Positions 23,435 to 32,298 of a stretch of DNA of 64,000 bases are shown here, one piece after another; positions within the stretch are counted from its first letter, which is position 1; every line of letters begins with the position of its first letter. The notes under the pieces are model-generated. The model was given only the letters and a program-made list of their open reading frames with translations. It ran no database searches and was not told the DNA's origin. Source of the DNA: JAJKIV01 sp036741775. GTDB taxonomy: Bacteria > Gemmatimonadota > Gemmatimonadetes > Gemmatimonadales > Gemmatimonadaceae. The stretch covers positions 1 to 64,000 of the forward strand of contig DAINRQ010000030.1 in assembly GCA_036741775.1 (NCBI GenBank), given 5' to 3'. The translations under genes were made by a program, and so were the position numbers.

Positions 23435-25320
23435 TGCGCGTCACCCCGCGCCCGGAAGTAGGCCTCCAGCCCATCGGCCACGCCTAACGCATAACGCTCC
23501 TGAAATTCCGGCGTTCGTACGGCGGCCTCCTGCTCCGGAATCATGATGAACGCACCCTCACACAACACCGATGGCATCCAGGGATGGCGGAGGTCGGACA
23601 GGTTGTCGTAGAAGATGCCGAGGTCTCTCAACCCCATGCGCGCCACCATGCCGCGCTGCACCAGGCGCGCGAGCCGTTCCGACGCCGGATGAAAGTAGTA
23701 GCTGCCCGTCCCGTGCGCCGTGAACGGATTCACCCCGTCGGGAAGCGCGTTCAGATGGATCGAGACGAACGCGTGCGCACCCGCCTGCCGGGCGAGGACC
23801 GGGCGGATCGCGAGCGCCAACGGGTCGGCCGTCGTGCGCGTCATGACGACCCGCGCTCCTCGCGACTCGAGGATCGTCTTCAACCGCTCGCTGATGGCGA
23901 GCGTGGGCACGGCCTCGTACAAACCGGTGGGCCCCGTCGAGCCGGCCGGCGGATGACCCGCGTTCACCGCGATGACCAGCCCACGAAGCGGCGACGCGCG
24001 ATCGATGCGCGGTGGCCGCCGCACCCGAAGGCGGAACGCGCCCGCGTCCCACATCGCGAGGTACCCGAACGGGGCACTGGCGAGATCGATCTCGTACCGG
24101 GCCCGGTCGCTCGTCTCCTGATACCACCGCACGCGCCGCACGAGTGAGTCATCACCGGTGTACCCGAGGATGTCGGTGTTGGCCTGCACCCCGTAGAGCA
24201 GCAGCACGAGCCGCGTTCCTTCCTCTCGGACCTCGAACGCCGGACGTTCGCCGACCGGAATCACGACGTCCACCCAGGCCGGCCCCGCCGCCACGCGGGC
24301 ATTCCCCGCGATGCGCCGCGGCCCCGCCGTCCCCGCGGGGAGCTCCGTCACCTCCGCCGCGGACACCCAGGCCTCGAGCGCCGCATCGAGGCGGACGCGC
24401 ACCATGTCGCCCACGCGCCCCGTGTGCTCCAGGACTGTCCCGGGCAGGAGGTGCCACTTGTACGTCCCGTTAGGCACCGGCCGCAGGTTGATGACGCGGT
24501 CGGTGTCCGGAACAGCGGCGCCACCGGTGAGGCGGACCCATCGTACTCGTCCCGGCTCGTCCACGGTCACGTCGCGAATCGCGAACCGCACCGAGTCCGC
24601 CCCCCGCGCCACGACGAGCTCCGCACCGATCGTCAGGAGCGACGCCGGGACGTCCGTCGCCCAGAGGAATGGATCGCGTCTGGAACTGTCCCCCGGTCCG
24701 TTCGTCCCGCCCGGCCGAGCCGCCGCGTTGACGAGCACGCGGTACGATTCGTCCGCGAGCCGGACCACCGCCGTCACGTTCCGCGGCGCTCGCACGCTGA
24801 CGCGTATCCGTTCGTCGGCTCGCGCGAATCGGACGCCGCGCGGTGACACGCTCCCCGAATCGACTACGAGCCGCCCCGTGTCCGAGAGCGCCACCCGAGG
24901 CGACGGCACGCGGACTGGATGCGCGAGCGCAGCGCTGTCGGCGCCCCGCCTCGCGACGATCGTGTAGCTCGGCGCACCATTCGGCGGCACGGGCAGGAAC
25001 GCGAGGAAGCTCCCGTTAGGGAGCACGCGCACGTTCGAGCCGTTGATCGTCAGGGTCGCGTTGCCACTCCCGACGCTGCCGAAGATGAAGTTCGAGTCGC
25101 GCGCCTGAATCAACGCGCCCGCGGGCGGATACACGACGCGAATGACCAGCGGGCCGTCGACGAGCGGAATCGGTGGGAGCGTCGGTGCCGTCGGCGCTGC
25201 CGTGGGACGGGGTTCGAGACGAGGCGTCGCGCGACTGCAGGCCGAGAAAATCAGGGGGCCGGCGGTAAGAATCCACAGGGCCTCCACCACCCACCGGGTG
25301 GTCGGCGTCGTCCGTTCCAT
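23431..25320 (-). CDS. N-acetylmuramoyl-L-alanine amidase, lipoprotein
   Basis: A 629-residue cell-wall amidase. The N-terminus is a lipoprotein signal (LWILTAGPLIFSACSRATP, lipobox FSAC), then a Thr/Pro linker, about 350 residues of beta-rich repeats that include SH3-like parts (GRVGDMVRVRLDAALEAWVS), and an Amidase_3 catalytic domain from about residue 440. Zinc ligands are His in VIAVNAGHPPAGS, Glu in GLYEAVP and His in FVSIHLNALPDG; the catalytic Glu is in SVLCEGAFIMIPEQE. It acts outside the cytoplasmic membrane by cutting stem peptides from MurNAc. Cotranslated with the carbonic anhydrase gene; divergent from the PP2C gene. Confidence 0.9.
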   Translation of the reverse strand: MERTTPTTRWVVEALWILTAGPLIFSACSRATPRLEPRPTAAPTAPTLPPIPLVDGPLVIRVVYPPAGALIQARDSNFIFGSVGSGNATLTINGSNVRVLPNGSFLAFLPVPPNGAPSYTIVARRGADSAALAHPVRVPSPRVALSDTGRLVVDSGSVSPRGVRFARADERIRVSVRAPRNVTAVVRLADESYRVLVNAAARPGGTNGPGDSSRRDPFLWATDVPASLLTIGAELVVARGADSVRFAIRDVTVDEPGRVRWVRLTGGAAVPDTDRVINLRPVPNGTYKWHLLPGTVLEHTGRVGDMVRVRLDAALEAWVSAAEVTELPAGTAGPRRIAGNARVAAGPAWVDVVIPVGERPAFEVREEGTRLVLLLYGVQANTDILGYTGDDSLVRRVRWYQETSDRARYEIDLASAPFGYLAMWDAGAFRLRVRRPPRIDRASPLRGLVIAVNAGHPPAGSTGPTGLYEAVPTLAISERLKTILESRGARVVMTRTTADPLALAIRPVLARQAGAHAFVSIHLNALPDGVNPFTAHGTGSYYFHPASERLARLVQRGMVARMGLRDLGIFYDNLSDLRHPWMPSVLCEGAFIMIPEQEAAVRTPEFQERYALGVADGLEAYFRARGDAQ

Positions 25321-25348
25321 GTGGGGAAGCTAACACGGCCCTCGTTAA

Positions 25349-25377
25349 TTGCCTCTCGTTTTCCCTACCCGTATATA
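25349..25377 (+). promoter_or_regulatory. sigma-70-type promoter for the PP2C gene
   Basis: TTGCCT (25349-25354) and TATATA (25372-25377) are separated by exactly 17 bases, inside an unusually AT-rich part of the divergent gap. Transcription would begin near 25385, giving a leader of about 55 bases. Confidence 0.65.
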
Positions 25378-25441
25378 TTCGTCAACTTCGTGACCCCTCC
25401 TGACCCCGGCACCCCGTCCGTTCCGATCCCCCGGAGCACGT

Positions 25442-26548
25442 TTGACGGTCAACTCGCACCCGACGCCGACGGACCCGATCACGCCTCCCGGCGCGATCGT
25501 CTTTCACGTTTTCGCGCACTCCGATGTTGGCCGGACGCGGGAGCACAACGAGGACGCGTTCGTGGTAGCGGACCTCGAGCGCGGCGAGCCCCTCCATTTC
25601 GAGCACCTCCGCACCGAACGCGCGAGCGCGCGCGGTACGCTGTTCATGGTCGCCGACGGCATGGGCGGCGCCGCTGCGGGCGAGATCGCGAGCGAGATGG
25701 CCGTCGAGGTCGTGCTGCAGCAGATGCGACGTCGGTGGCGGGACGCGTCGACGGTCGAGCCATCGGCGTTCGTCGGCGCACTGAAGGCCGCAACCGAGGT
25801 AGCCAACGCGACCATCCACCATTACGCCGGCGATCACCCCGAGCTGCGTGGGATGGGCACCACCGCGACGATCGCCGGACTGCTCGGCGACACACTCTAC
25901 CTCGCGCAGGTAGGCGATAGCCGAGCATACCTCGTGCGCGACGGGGTGGCGTTTCAGATCACGAAAGACCAGTCGCTCATGCAGAAGCTCATCGAGGCCG
26001 GCGAGATCACGGTCGAGGAGGCGGAGATGAGCGACCGCCGGAACATCATTCTGCAAGCGCTCGGGCCGGAGCCGAACGTCAAGATCGACCTGACGCACCA
26101 GCGGATCCGGCGGGACGATGTGCTGGTGCTGTGCAGCGATGGGCTCTCGGGGCTCGTGAAGCCCGAACAGATCGCCCGCGCGGTGACCGAGGAGCACAGC
26201 CCGGAGCTCGCGGCAGAGCGGCTGGTCGAGCTCGCGAACTCGTCCGGCGGGCCGGACAACATCACGGTCGTCATCGCCCGGTTTCATGGCACGGGACTCA
26301 ATGCTGCGGAGGCCGTCGACGAGGTCGGGCACCGCGTGTTCGACTCTCCAGACCTCGTCACGCCGGCATCGACGTCACCCGTCGTTCCTGTGGGCGACTT
26401 CCCGGAGTCCATCGGCCTCACTCCGCCGGCGCCCAGCCCTGACATGAGCCTCGACGAGCGCCGACGCCGCGGCATTCTCTACGTGCGCATACTCGCTGCC
26501 GTGGGCATCGTCCTGACGCTGCTCTTTCTCTGGCAGGTCCTCACGTAG
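25442..26548 (+). CDS. PP2C-type serine/threonine protein phosphatase, membrane anchored
   Basis: A 368-residue metal-dependent phosphatase with DVGRTREHNEDAF, VADGMGGAAAGE, RGMGTTATIAG, QVGDSRAYLVR, CSDGLSGLV and GGPDNITVVIARF, all motifs of the family with their metal-binding Asp residues. A Pro-rich linker leads to one C-terminal TM helix (VRILAAVGIVLTLLFLWQVL), so the catalytic part is cytoplasmic. Start is TTG at 25442 with GGAG about ten bases upstream. The only Ser/Thr kinase in the window is at 46193; pairing with it is a guess. Confidence 0.93.
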   Translation: MTVNSHPTPTDPITPPGAIVFHVFAHSDVGRTREHNEDAFVVADLERGEPLHFEHLRTERASARGTLFMVADGMGGAAAGEIASEMAVEVVLQQMRRRWRDASTVEPSAFVGALKAATEVANATIHHYAGDHPELRGMGTTATIAGLLGDTLYLAQVGDSRAYLVRDGVAFQITKDQSLMQKLIEAGEITVEEAEMSDRRNIILQALGPEPNVKIDLTHQRIRRDDVLVLCSDGLSGLVKPEQIARAVTEEHSPELAAERLVELANSSGGPDNITVVIARFHGTGLNAAEAVDEVGHRVFDSPDLVTPASTSPVVPVGDFPESIGLTPPAPSPDMSLDERRRRGILYVRILAAVGIVLTLLFLWQVLT

Positions 26549-26582
26549 CGGCCGCGGCGCGGCAGAACCCGCCTGACCCGCG

Positions 26583-28022
26583 TCACACGCGTCGCATCAC
26601 CCACCGGCCAGCCGCACGCAGCATGGCGTCGCTCGCGGTCCAGCAGGCGACGAGGAGATCGGCGTCCAGCGATGCCGGCGTGGTGTCGGGATGCCCGCAC
26701 CAGACGACGGCGATGTCGCGGTGCGCTTTGCGGGCGTCGGCGCACACCGCGGCGAGCTCGCGGGGGACGTGCCCTGACGACACGTGGTCCGGCCGAGCCG
26801 CACGGGTAGGGGGCGCGGCGACGATCACGAGCGCGGATCGGGGCGAGGAGGCGACGGTATGCACGTGCCTAACGCCAGCGGGGTCTCCCCCTGCCTGGGC
26901 CACGCCGTCGGCGAACGACTGCACGATGGGAGCACGGTCCACACGCCGGTCGCTCGCCACCGCAACGTCGACGGGCGCACCGATCCGAACCGTGCGGCCC
27001 CGGACGACCGCGATCGTACGCTCGGCCAGCTCATCGAGCCACGCTTCGTCCTCGCGCGCAACGTCTGGCGGCGCTGGTGCACCCGCCAGCTCGGCGCGCT
27101 CGCGTCGGCGCCGCGCGGCGTCATGGACGCGCTCGCGATCCACGCGGCCGTCGGTGACGGCATCGAGCAGTCCGCGGAGGTCCGCATCGAGGCGATCGGT
27201 GTGCAGCACGAGGTCCACGCCGGCCGCGACGAGGTCGCAGGCGGCCACCGGCCGCCCCACGCGGGTCTCGAGTAGCCCCGCGTCCGCGGCCACTAATCCA
27301 TCGAAGCCGAGTTGCTGGCGGAGCACTCGATCGATCACGGCTGGCGAGAGTGCCGCGGGCTGGGTGCGCGCGTCGAGCGACGGATAGGCTACCGCCGCCA
27401 TCATGACCGCTGCCGCTCCGGCATCGATCGCCGCGCGGAACGGGACGAGATCGATGGCATAGAGCGAATCCTCCGTCGCGCGCACGACGGGGAGCGCGTT
27501 CACGTCATCCGTTGCGCGGCCGGTGCCCGGAAAGCTGCCGACGCAACAGAGCACGCCCTCGGCCTGCACGGCATCGACCGATTCGGCGACGGCGAGCGCG
27601 ACGGAGGACGCGTCCGCGCCGAACGATTCGACGGCTGGCGCGGCGGCCACGTCGCACGCCGGACCGAGCATCGCGTTACACCCGGTGCGGCGTACGGCCC
27701 GAGCGGCGAGACGCGCCACGCGGCGCACGACATGCGTGTCGCGAAGGGAGGCGATCGCGGCTGGCGGCGGGAGGGCCAGCGTCTGCCGCCGAATCGTCCG
27801 GTCGCCCAGCGCGACCGGATCCATCACGAGGAGCGGGGCCTCATCCGCGCGGTCGCGGATGGCGGCGGCCAGCTCGAGGCTCGCCTCCGGCGGGACGGCA
27901 TCGAGCACGAAGCCGCCGACGCCGGCGTCGAGCGCCCGTTCCACGGCCGGACGCACGGCAGGCATCCCGAGCATCGGGTTCCAGCGAATGGACGGCAGCA
28001 GGAGGCGCGCGATATCGCGCAT
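26583..28022 (-). CDS. glycoside hydrolase family 3-like protein (NagZ-related, altered active site)
   Basis: A 479-residue protein with the outline of a GH3 beta-N-acetylhexosaminidase: GVGGFVLDAVPPEA, APLLVMDPVALGDRT, a Cys-rich GCNAMLGPACDVAA where GINLNFAPVADV is usual, LGFDGLVAADAGLLE holding the possible nucleophile Asp, and a C-terminal domain of the larger GH3 type. The NagZ catalytic loop KHFPGHG is replaced by GSFPGTGRAT, losing the Lys-His. It may have another activity or be inactive. It is last in the murQ-anmK-GH3 run, all dealing with cell-wall amino sugars. Confidence 0.72.
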   Translation of the reverse strand: MRDIARLLLPSIRWNPMLGMPAVRPAVERALDAGVGGFVLDAVPPEASLELAAAIRDRADEAPLLVMDPVALGDRTIRRQTLALPPPAAIASLRDTHVVRRVARLAARAVRRTGCNAMLGPACDVAAAPAVESFGADASSVALAVAESVDAVQAEGVLCCVGSFPGTGRATDDVNALPVVRATEDSLYAIDLVPFRAAIDAGAAAVMMAAVAYPSLDARTQPAALSPAVIDRVLRQQLGFDGLVAADAGLLETRVGRPVAACDLVAAGVDLVLHTDRLDADLRGLLDAVTDGRVDRERVHDAARRRRERAELAGAPAPPDVAREDEAWLDELAERTIAVVRGRTVRIGAPVDVAVASDRRVDRAPIVQSFADGVAQAGGDPAGVRHVHTVASSPRSALVIVAAPPTRAARPDHVSSGHVPRELAAVCADARKAHRDIAVVWCGHPDTTPASLDADLLVACWTASDAMLRAAGRWVMRRV

Positions 28023-28056
28023 ACCGCGGGTCGTTATCCGGGCTGCCTAACGACGA

Positions 28057-29208
28057 TCACGCCGGCGTGAGCTGGCCGAGGATGCGGGGACCGCGCGCGC
28101 CGGTGACGCTGGGCAGGTTGCCGGGCTCTCGCTCGAGGAACAGGTATCCGAGCAGCGCGAACGCAACCGCTTCTTTCGCTTCGCCGTCGAAGAACAGCTC
28201 ATCGAACCGGCGCACCTCCAGTGATGGCACGGCGGTGCGAATGGCGTCCATGAGCGCCGGGTTCTCCGCGCCGCCGCCGGACACGACGAGCTCGCGGACG
28301 GGCTCGGGGACGAATCGACGAAAGGCGTCGGCGATGCTCGCTGCCGTCAGCGCCACGGCGGTCGCGACGATGTCGCCCGGCGACGCGGTCCCACGCTCGG
28401 CCCGGCAGCGCGCGATGAATTCGGCGATGTACGTCGGATCGAACAGCTCGCGTCCCGTCGACTTCGGCGGCGGCGCCGCGAAGTACGGGTCCTCGAGTGC
28501 CTGTTGAACGACCGGCTCGATCGGCGTACCGCTTCGCGCCAACCGGCCATCCACGTCGTACGACATTCCAGGGGCGACGAGCCGAGTGACGCCGTCGATC
28601 ACGACGACGCCCGGACCGGTATCGAAGGCGCGTGTGGACGCGGCGACGCCGCCAGGCGGCACGACGGTGACGTTGCCGATACCGCCGAGATTCTGCAGGG
28701 CGCGCCACCCACTGTCGTGGGCGAAGAGCAGCGCGTCGGCCACGGGCACGAGCGGAGCGCCCTGCCCTCCGGCCGCGACATCTCGCACGCGAAAGTCGCT
28801 CACGACGTCGATCCTCGTGCGCTCGGCGATCACGGCCGGCTGCCCGAACTGCCAGGTGGAGTGACCGGGCTCGTGCCACACGGTCTGACCATGGCTCGCG
28901 ATGGCCGAGACCGACGCGCGGTCGACGCCGGCCTCGGCGATCGCGGTCATCGCGGCGTCCGCAAGCCAATCGCCGAGGTCGAACGCCAGCCGGCAGTAGT
29001 CGCGTGGCGTCATGCCCACGAGCGATTGCGTGAGCCGGTCGCGCTGCGCCGCGTCGTACGGCCGCACGCTCATGCCTAACAAGTCATACGTGATGCGCCC
29101 AGCGGGGGCGCGGTCGAACCGAACGACCGCCGACGAGATACCGTCGAGCGACGTGCCCGACATGAGTCCGACGACGATGCGCGGCCCACCTGACGCCGGT
29201 CCCGTCAC
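28057..29208 (-). CDS. anmK: anhydro-N-acetylmuramic acid kinase
   Basis: A 383-residue sugar kinase that opens and phosphorylates 1,6-anhydroMurNAc to MurNAc-6-phosphate, the step just before MurQ. Motifs: GLMSGTSLDGISSAVVRFD (phosphate loop), IASHGQTVWHEP, STWQFGQPAVIAERT, DFRVRDVAAGGQGAPLVP, NLGGIGNVTVV and VSGGGAENPALM. The GTG at 29208 overlaps the murQ stop as GTGA and puts the phosphate loop about 13 residues in, as expected. Confidence 0.95.
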   Translation of the reverse strand: MTGPASGGPRIVVGLMSGTSLDGISSAVVRFDRAPAGRITYDLLGMSVRPYDAAQRDRLTQSLVGMTPRDYCRLAFDLGDWLADAAMTAIAEAGVDRASVSAIASHGQTVWHEPGHSTWQFGQPAVIAERTRIDVVSDFRVRDVAAGGQGAPLVPVADALLFAHDSGWRALQNLGGIGNVTVVPPGGVAASTRAFDTGPGVVVIDGVTRLVAPGMSYDVDGRLARSGTPIEPVVQQALEDPYFAAPPPKSTGRELFDPTYIAEFIARCRAERGTASPGDIVATAVALTAASIADAFRRFVPEPVRELVVSGGGAENPALMDAIRTAVPSLEVRRFDELFFDGEAKEAVAFALLGYLFLEREPGNLPSVTGARGPRILGQLTPA

Positions 29209-30164
29209 GCCACCACCGGGGGCGGAGCGTCGCGCACCACGCGGCGAATGACGCCGCCCGCCGCAACGAGCGCCCGCTCGGCCTCGTCGCGTCCAACGCC
29301 GAGCTTCTGCATGACGATCGCGGTCTTCACGCTCCGTCCCGATTGAGCGAGCAGCTCGCGCGCCTCCTCGCGCGAGACGCCACACACTTCGACGACGATG
29401 CGCTCGCTGCGGTCCTTCAACTTCTCGTTCGTCGCCTTGAGATCGACCATCAGGTTGCCGTACGTCTTGCCGATGCGGATCATTGCACCGGTCGTGATCA
29501 TGTTCAGGATCATCTTCGTTGCGGTCCCGGCCTTGAGCCGCGTCGAGCCAGTCACCACCTCGGGGCCGACGATCGCGATGATCGCTTCGTCGACCGTGGC
29601 GAGGAGCTTGTCCGAAATGGGCGTGCAGGCGACGATGGCCGTGCGCGCCCCCCGCGCGCGCGCCCGCTCCAGGGCTCCGTGCACGAACGGCGTGGTGCCT
29701 GACGCCGCGATGCCGACGACGATGTCGCGCTCGACGACGGCGTGCTCGTCCATGACGGCAGCACCGCCCGACGGCAAATCTTCGGCGCCTTCCTGCGCGC
29801 GCAGAATGGCTGGGAACCCGCCCGCGATGATCCCCTGCACCATCTCGGGGTCGCTCCCGAACGTCGGCGGACATTCGCTCGCGTCGAGGACGCCGAGCCG
29901 ACCCGAGGTGCCGGCACCGACGTAGAAGAGCCGGCCGCCGCGGCGAAACGCGTCCTCGGTCATCGTCACGACGCGTGCGATGCCGTCGCGTTGCGTCGCG
30001 ACGGCATCGGCCACCGTGCGATCTTCCGCATTCATCAGGTCAACGATCTCGAGCGCCGAGGCGAGATCGATGTCGGCTGTGCGCGGATTACGGCGTTCGG
30101 TAATGCGCGGGTCGAGCGCCTGACGAGTCACGAAAGAAACGGTGGAAGAGACCGGCGCAGGCAC
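29205..30164 (-). CDS. murQ: N-acetylmuramic acid 6-phosphate etherase
   Basis: A 319-residue SIS-domain lyase that removes D-lactate from MurNAc-6-phosphate to give GlcNAc-6-phosphate. Signatures are TERRNPRTADIDLASALEIV, LFYVGAGTSGRLGVLDASEC, the catalytic region PPTFGSDPEMVQGIIAGG, AASGTTPFVHGALE, and GPEVVTGSTRLKAGTATKMI. Start is GTG at 30164. It precedes anmK in the same transcript, giving the AnmK-MurQ recycling pair; no transport gene for muropeptides is seen. Confidence 0.96.
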   Translation of the reverse strand: MPAPVSSTVSFVTRQALDPRITERRNPRTADIDLASALEIVDLMNAEDRTVADAVATQRDGIARVVTMTEDAFRRGGRLFYVGAGTSGRLGVLDASECPPTFGSDPEMVQGIIAGGFPAILRAQEGAEDLPSGGAAVMDEHAVVERDIVVGIAASGTTPFVHGALERARARGARTAIVACTPISDKLLATVDEAIIAIVGPEVVTGSTRLKAGTATKMILNMITTGAMIRIGKTYGNLMVDLKATNEKLKDRSERIVVEVCGVSREEARELLAQSGRSVKTAIVMQKLGVGRDEAERALVAAGGVIRRVVRDAPPPVVA

Positions 30165-30289
30165 ATCGTGCGCGCGCCGCGCGCGTTCACCGCGCGATCA
30201 GAATGGTTCACTGTCGACGTTGCGGAGCGCGGGCTAACTTATGCCCCGCGCGCGAGCGGTGGCAAGCGATCTCACAATGGAGCCGTGCG

Positions 30290-32086
30290 ATGACGGGGCG
30301 AATGACGACGTTCTCGAGGATGTCCACGTTCACAGCATCGATCTGCCTGGCCATCGTGGTCGCGGCCGGCGGGTGTCAGTCGGCGGGGACGGGCGGCGGT
30401 TCGGGATCGGGCGCCGCGTCGGCAATTCCTACACGCGAGCCTGCATCGTTCCCGTCTGCGTGGCGGTTCACCCCCAACGAGCAGGCGACGTTCGCCGCGT
30501 CGACAATGATCGCGAGCAACAGCCTGCTCGCCAGTCAGGCCGGCGACGAGATCCTGCGCCAGGGCGGCAACGCCGTCGACGCAGCGGTCGCGGTCGGCTT
30601 CGCACTCGCGGTGACGTTCCCCTATGCCGGCAACCTGGGCGGCGGTGGATACATGGTGATTCGCATGGCGGATGGTCGTACCGCGGCGGTGGACTACCGC
30701 GAGATCGCGCCGCTCGCGTCGACGCGAGACATGTATATCGGGCCGGACGGAAAGCTCACGGACGAGAGCGTTATCGGGTACAAGGCCTCGGGCGTTCCGG
30801 GCGCCGTCGCGGGAATGGCCGCGGCGCTCGCACGCTTCGGCGCGAAATCACTCCGCGAGGTGCTGCAGCCGGCCATCCGGCTCGCGGACGAAGGGTTCAT
30901 CGTCGACAGCGCACTGTTCGAGTCGCTCCGTGAAGATCAGGCGTACATCAGCCGGTTCGACGGGAAGAACGTGTTCTTCCCGAACGGGCAGCCGCTCCCG
31001 CCGGGTACGCGCTTCCGGCAACCGGCGCTCGCCAGGACACTCCGACTCATCGCTGAGCAGGGTCCTGACGCCTTCTACAAAGGCGAGGTGGCTGACTCGA
31101 TCGTCGCCGGGATGCAGCGCGGCGGTGGAATCATCACGAAAGAGGATCTCGCGCGCTACGCGCCGATTATGCGCGAGCCCATCGTCTCGACGTATCGCGG
31201 CTACCGCCTGTTCACCATGCCGCCGTCGTCATCCGGTGGTACGACGATCACCGAGTCGCTCAACATTCTCGAGACGTTCGACTCGCTCCCTCGGTTCGGT
31301 AGCGTGGGATACACACATGCACTGGCCTCTGCGTACCAGCGCGCGTTCATCGATCGCAACTCGAAGCTCGGGGACCCGGCATTCATTCAGGTGCCGCTCG
31401 CGCGGCTGACGAGCAAGGAGTACGCGCGCGAGCTGCGCAAGACGATCGCGCTCGACAGCGCGACGCCAACGCCGATGCTCGAGCGCAAGATGCCCGAGCC
31501 CGTGCACACCACGCATTACTCCGTGGTGGACGGGTCGGGGAACGCGGTCGCGACCACGACGACGATCAACAACGGCTACGGGTCGGGGGTGTATCTCACG
31601 GGCCCCGGGTTCTTCATGAACGACGAGATGGACGACTTCGCCGCGCAACCGGGCAAGCCGAACATGTTCGGCCTCGTGCAGGGCGAGCAGAACGCCATCG
31701 CACCGGGGAAGCGAATGCTGAGCGCGATGTCGCCGACGATCGTGGTCGATTCTGTCGACAACGTCCTGCTCGTCGTCGGCGCGGCCGGCGGCCCGCGCAT
31801 CATCACGGCGACGTCGCAGGTGATCCTGAACGTCATTCAGCATCGGATGTCGCTCGCGGACGCGATGCGCGCGCCGCGGATCCACCATCAGGCGCTACCG
31901 GACACGTTGCGGTACGAGCGCGACGGGCTCGCTCCGGCCGTCGTTGATTCGCTCACGCGAATGGGCTGGGCCGTGGCTCCGGTCGGCGGCGTGGCCAACG
32001 TGAACGCGATCATGCGCGTCCAGGGCGGATGGGTCGGAGTCACGGAGCCTCGGGATAGAGGACCGAGTCGGGCGGCTGGACACTGA
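30290..32086 (+). CDS. ggt: gamma-glutamyltransferase, lipoprotein
   Basis: A 598-residue precursor that cuts itself into two chains and moves gamma-glutamyl groups from glutathione and related peptides. A lipobox is visible early (AIVVAAGGCQS). The large chain has DEILRQGGNAVDAAVAVGFA, YAGNLGGGGYMVIR and SGVPGAVAGM. The small chain starts at the catalytic Thr in EPVHTTHYSVVDGSGNAVA, followed by NNGYGSGV and LSAMSPTIV. ATG at 30290 has GGAG seven bases upstream. The murQ gene is divergent; no operon partner follows before the hairpin at 32176. Confidence 0.95.
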   Translation: MTGRMTTFSRMSTFTASICLAIVVAAGGCQSAGTGGGSGSGAASAIPTREPASFPSAWRFTPNEQATFAASTMIASNSLLASQAGDEILRQGGNAVDAAVAVGFALAVTFPYAGNLGGGGYMVIRMADGRTAAVDYREIAPLASTRDMYIGPDGKLTDESVIGYKASGVPGAVAGMAAALARFGAKSLREVLQPAIRLADEGFIVDSALFESLREDQAYISRFDGKNVFFPNGQPLPPGTRFRQPALARTLRLIAEQGPDAFYKGEVADSIVAGMQRGGGIITKEDLARYAPIMREPIVSTYRGYRLFTMPPSSSGGTTITESLNILETFDSLPRFGSVGYTHALASAYQRAFIDRNSKLGDPAFIQVPLARLTSKEYARELRKTIALDSATPTPMLERKMPEPVHTTHYSVVDGSGNAVATTTTINNGYGSGVYLTGPGFFMNDEMDDFAAQPGKPNMFGLVQGEQNAIAPGKRMLSAMSPTIVVDSVDNVLLVVGAAGGPRIITATSQVILNVIQHRMSLADAMRAPRIHHQALPDTLRYERDGLAPAVVDSLTRMGWAVAPVGGVANVNAIMRVQGGWVGVTEPRDRGPSRAAGH

Positions 32087-32105
32087 AGCAGGACTACAGG
32101 AACTA

Positions 32106-32270
32106 CGCTGGTCGCTGTTAGCTGGAACTGGTTGACGCAAACAGCGTCCAACTGCGCTGCAGGGTGAAAAAGGATAACCCTCGGGAGGCCCTCGCTATCG
32201 TAGAGAGGCTTCCCGAGGGTTCTCGCTTTCACACCCTGCAGCTACCAGCACCAGCTAACAGCGACCAGCG
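32106..32270. repeat. nested inverted repeat with bidirectional terminator between convergent genes
   Basis: Three nested inverted pairs share one centre: perfect 20-base arms at 32106-32125 and 32251-32270 (CGCTGGTCGCTGTTAGCTGG), 11-base arms at 32156-32166 and 32232-32242 (GCTGCAGGGTG), and an 11-base stem at 32176-32186 and 32211-32221 (AACCCTCGGGA). The inner stem is flanked by AAAAAGG on one side and TCTCGCTTT on the other, so it could end both ggt and the lipoprotein gene. A diverged single arm occurs near 61570-61608. Confidence 0.75.
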
Positions 32271-32298
32271 CTGGTTGCGCTGGTTGCGGTCATTCCCG

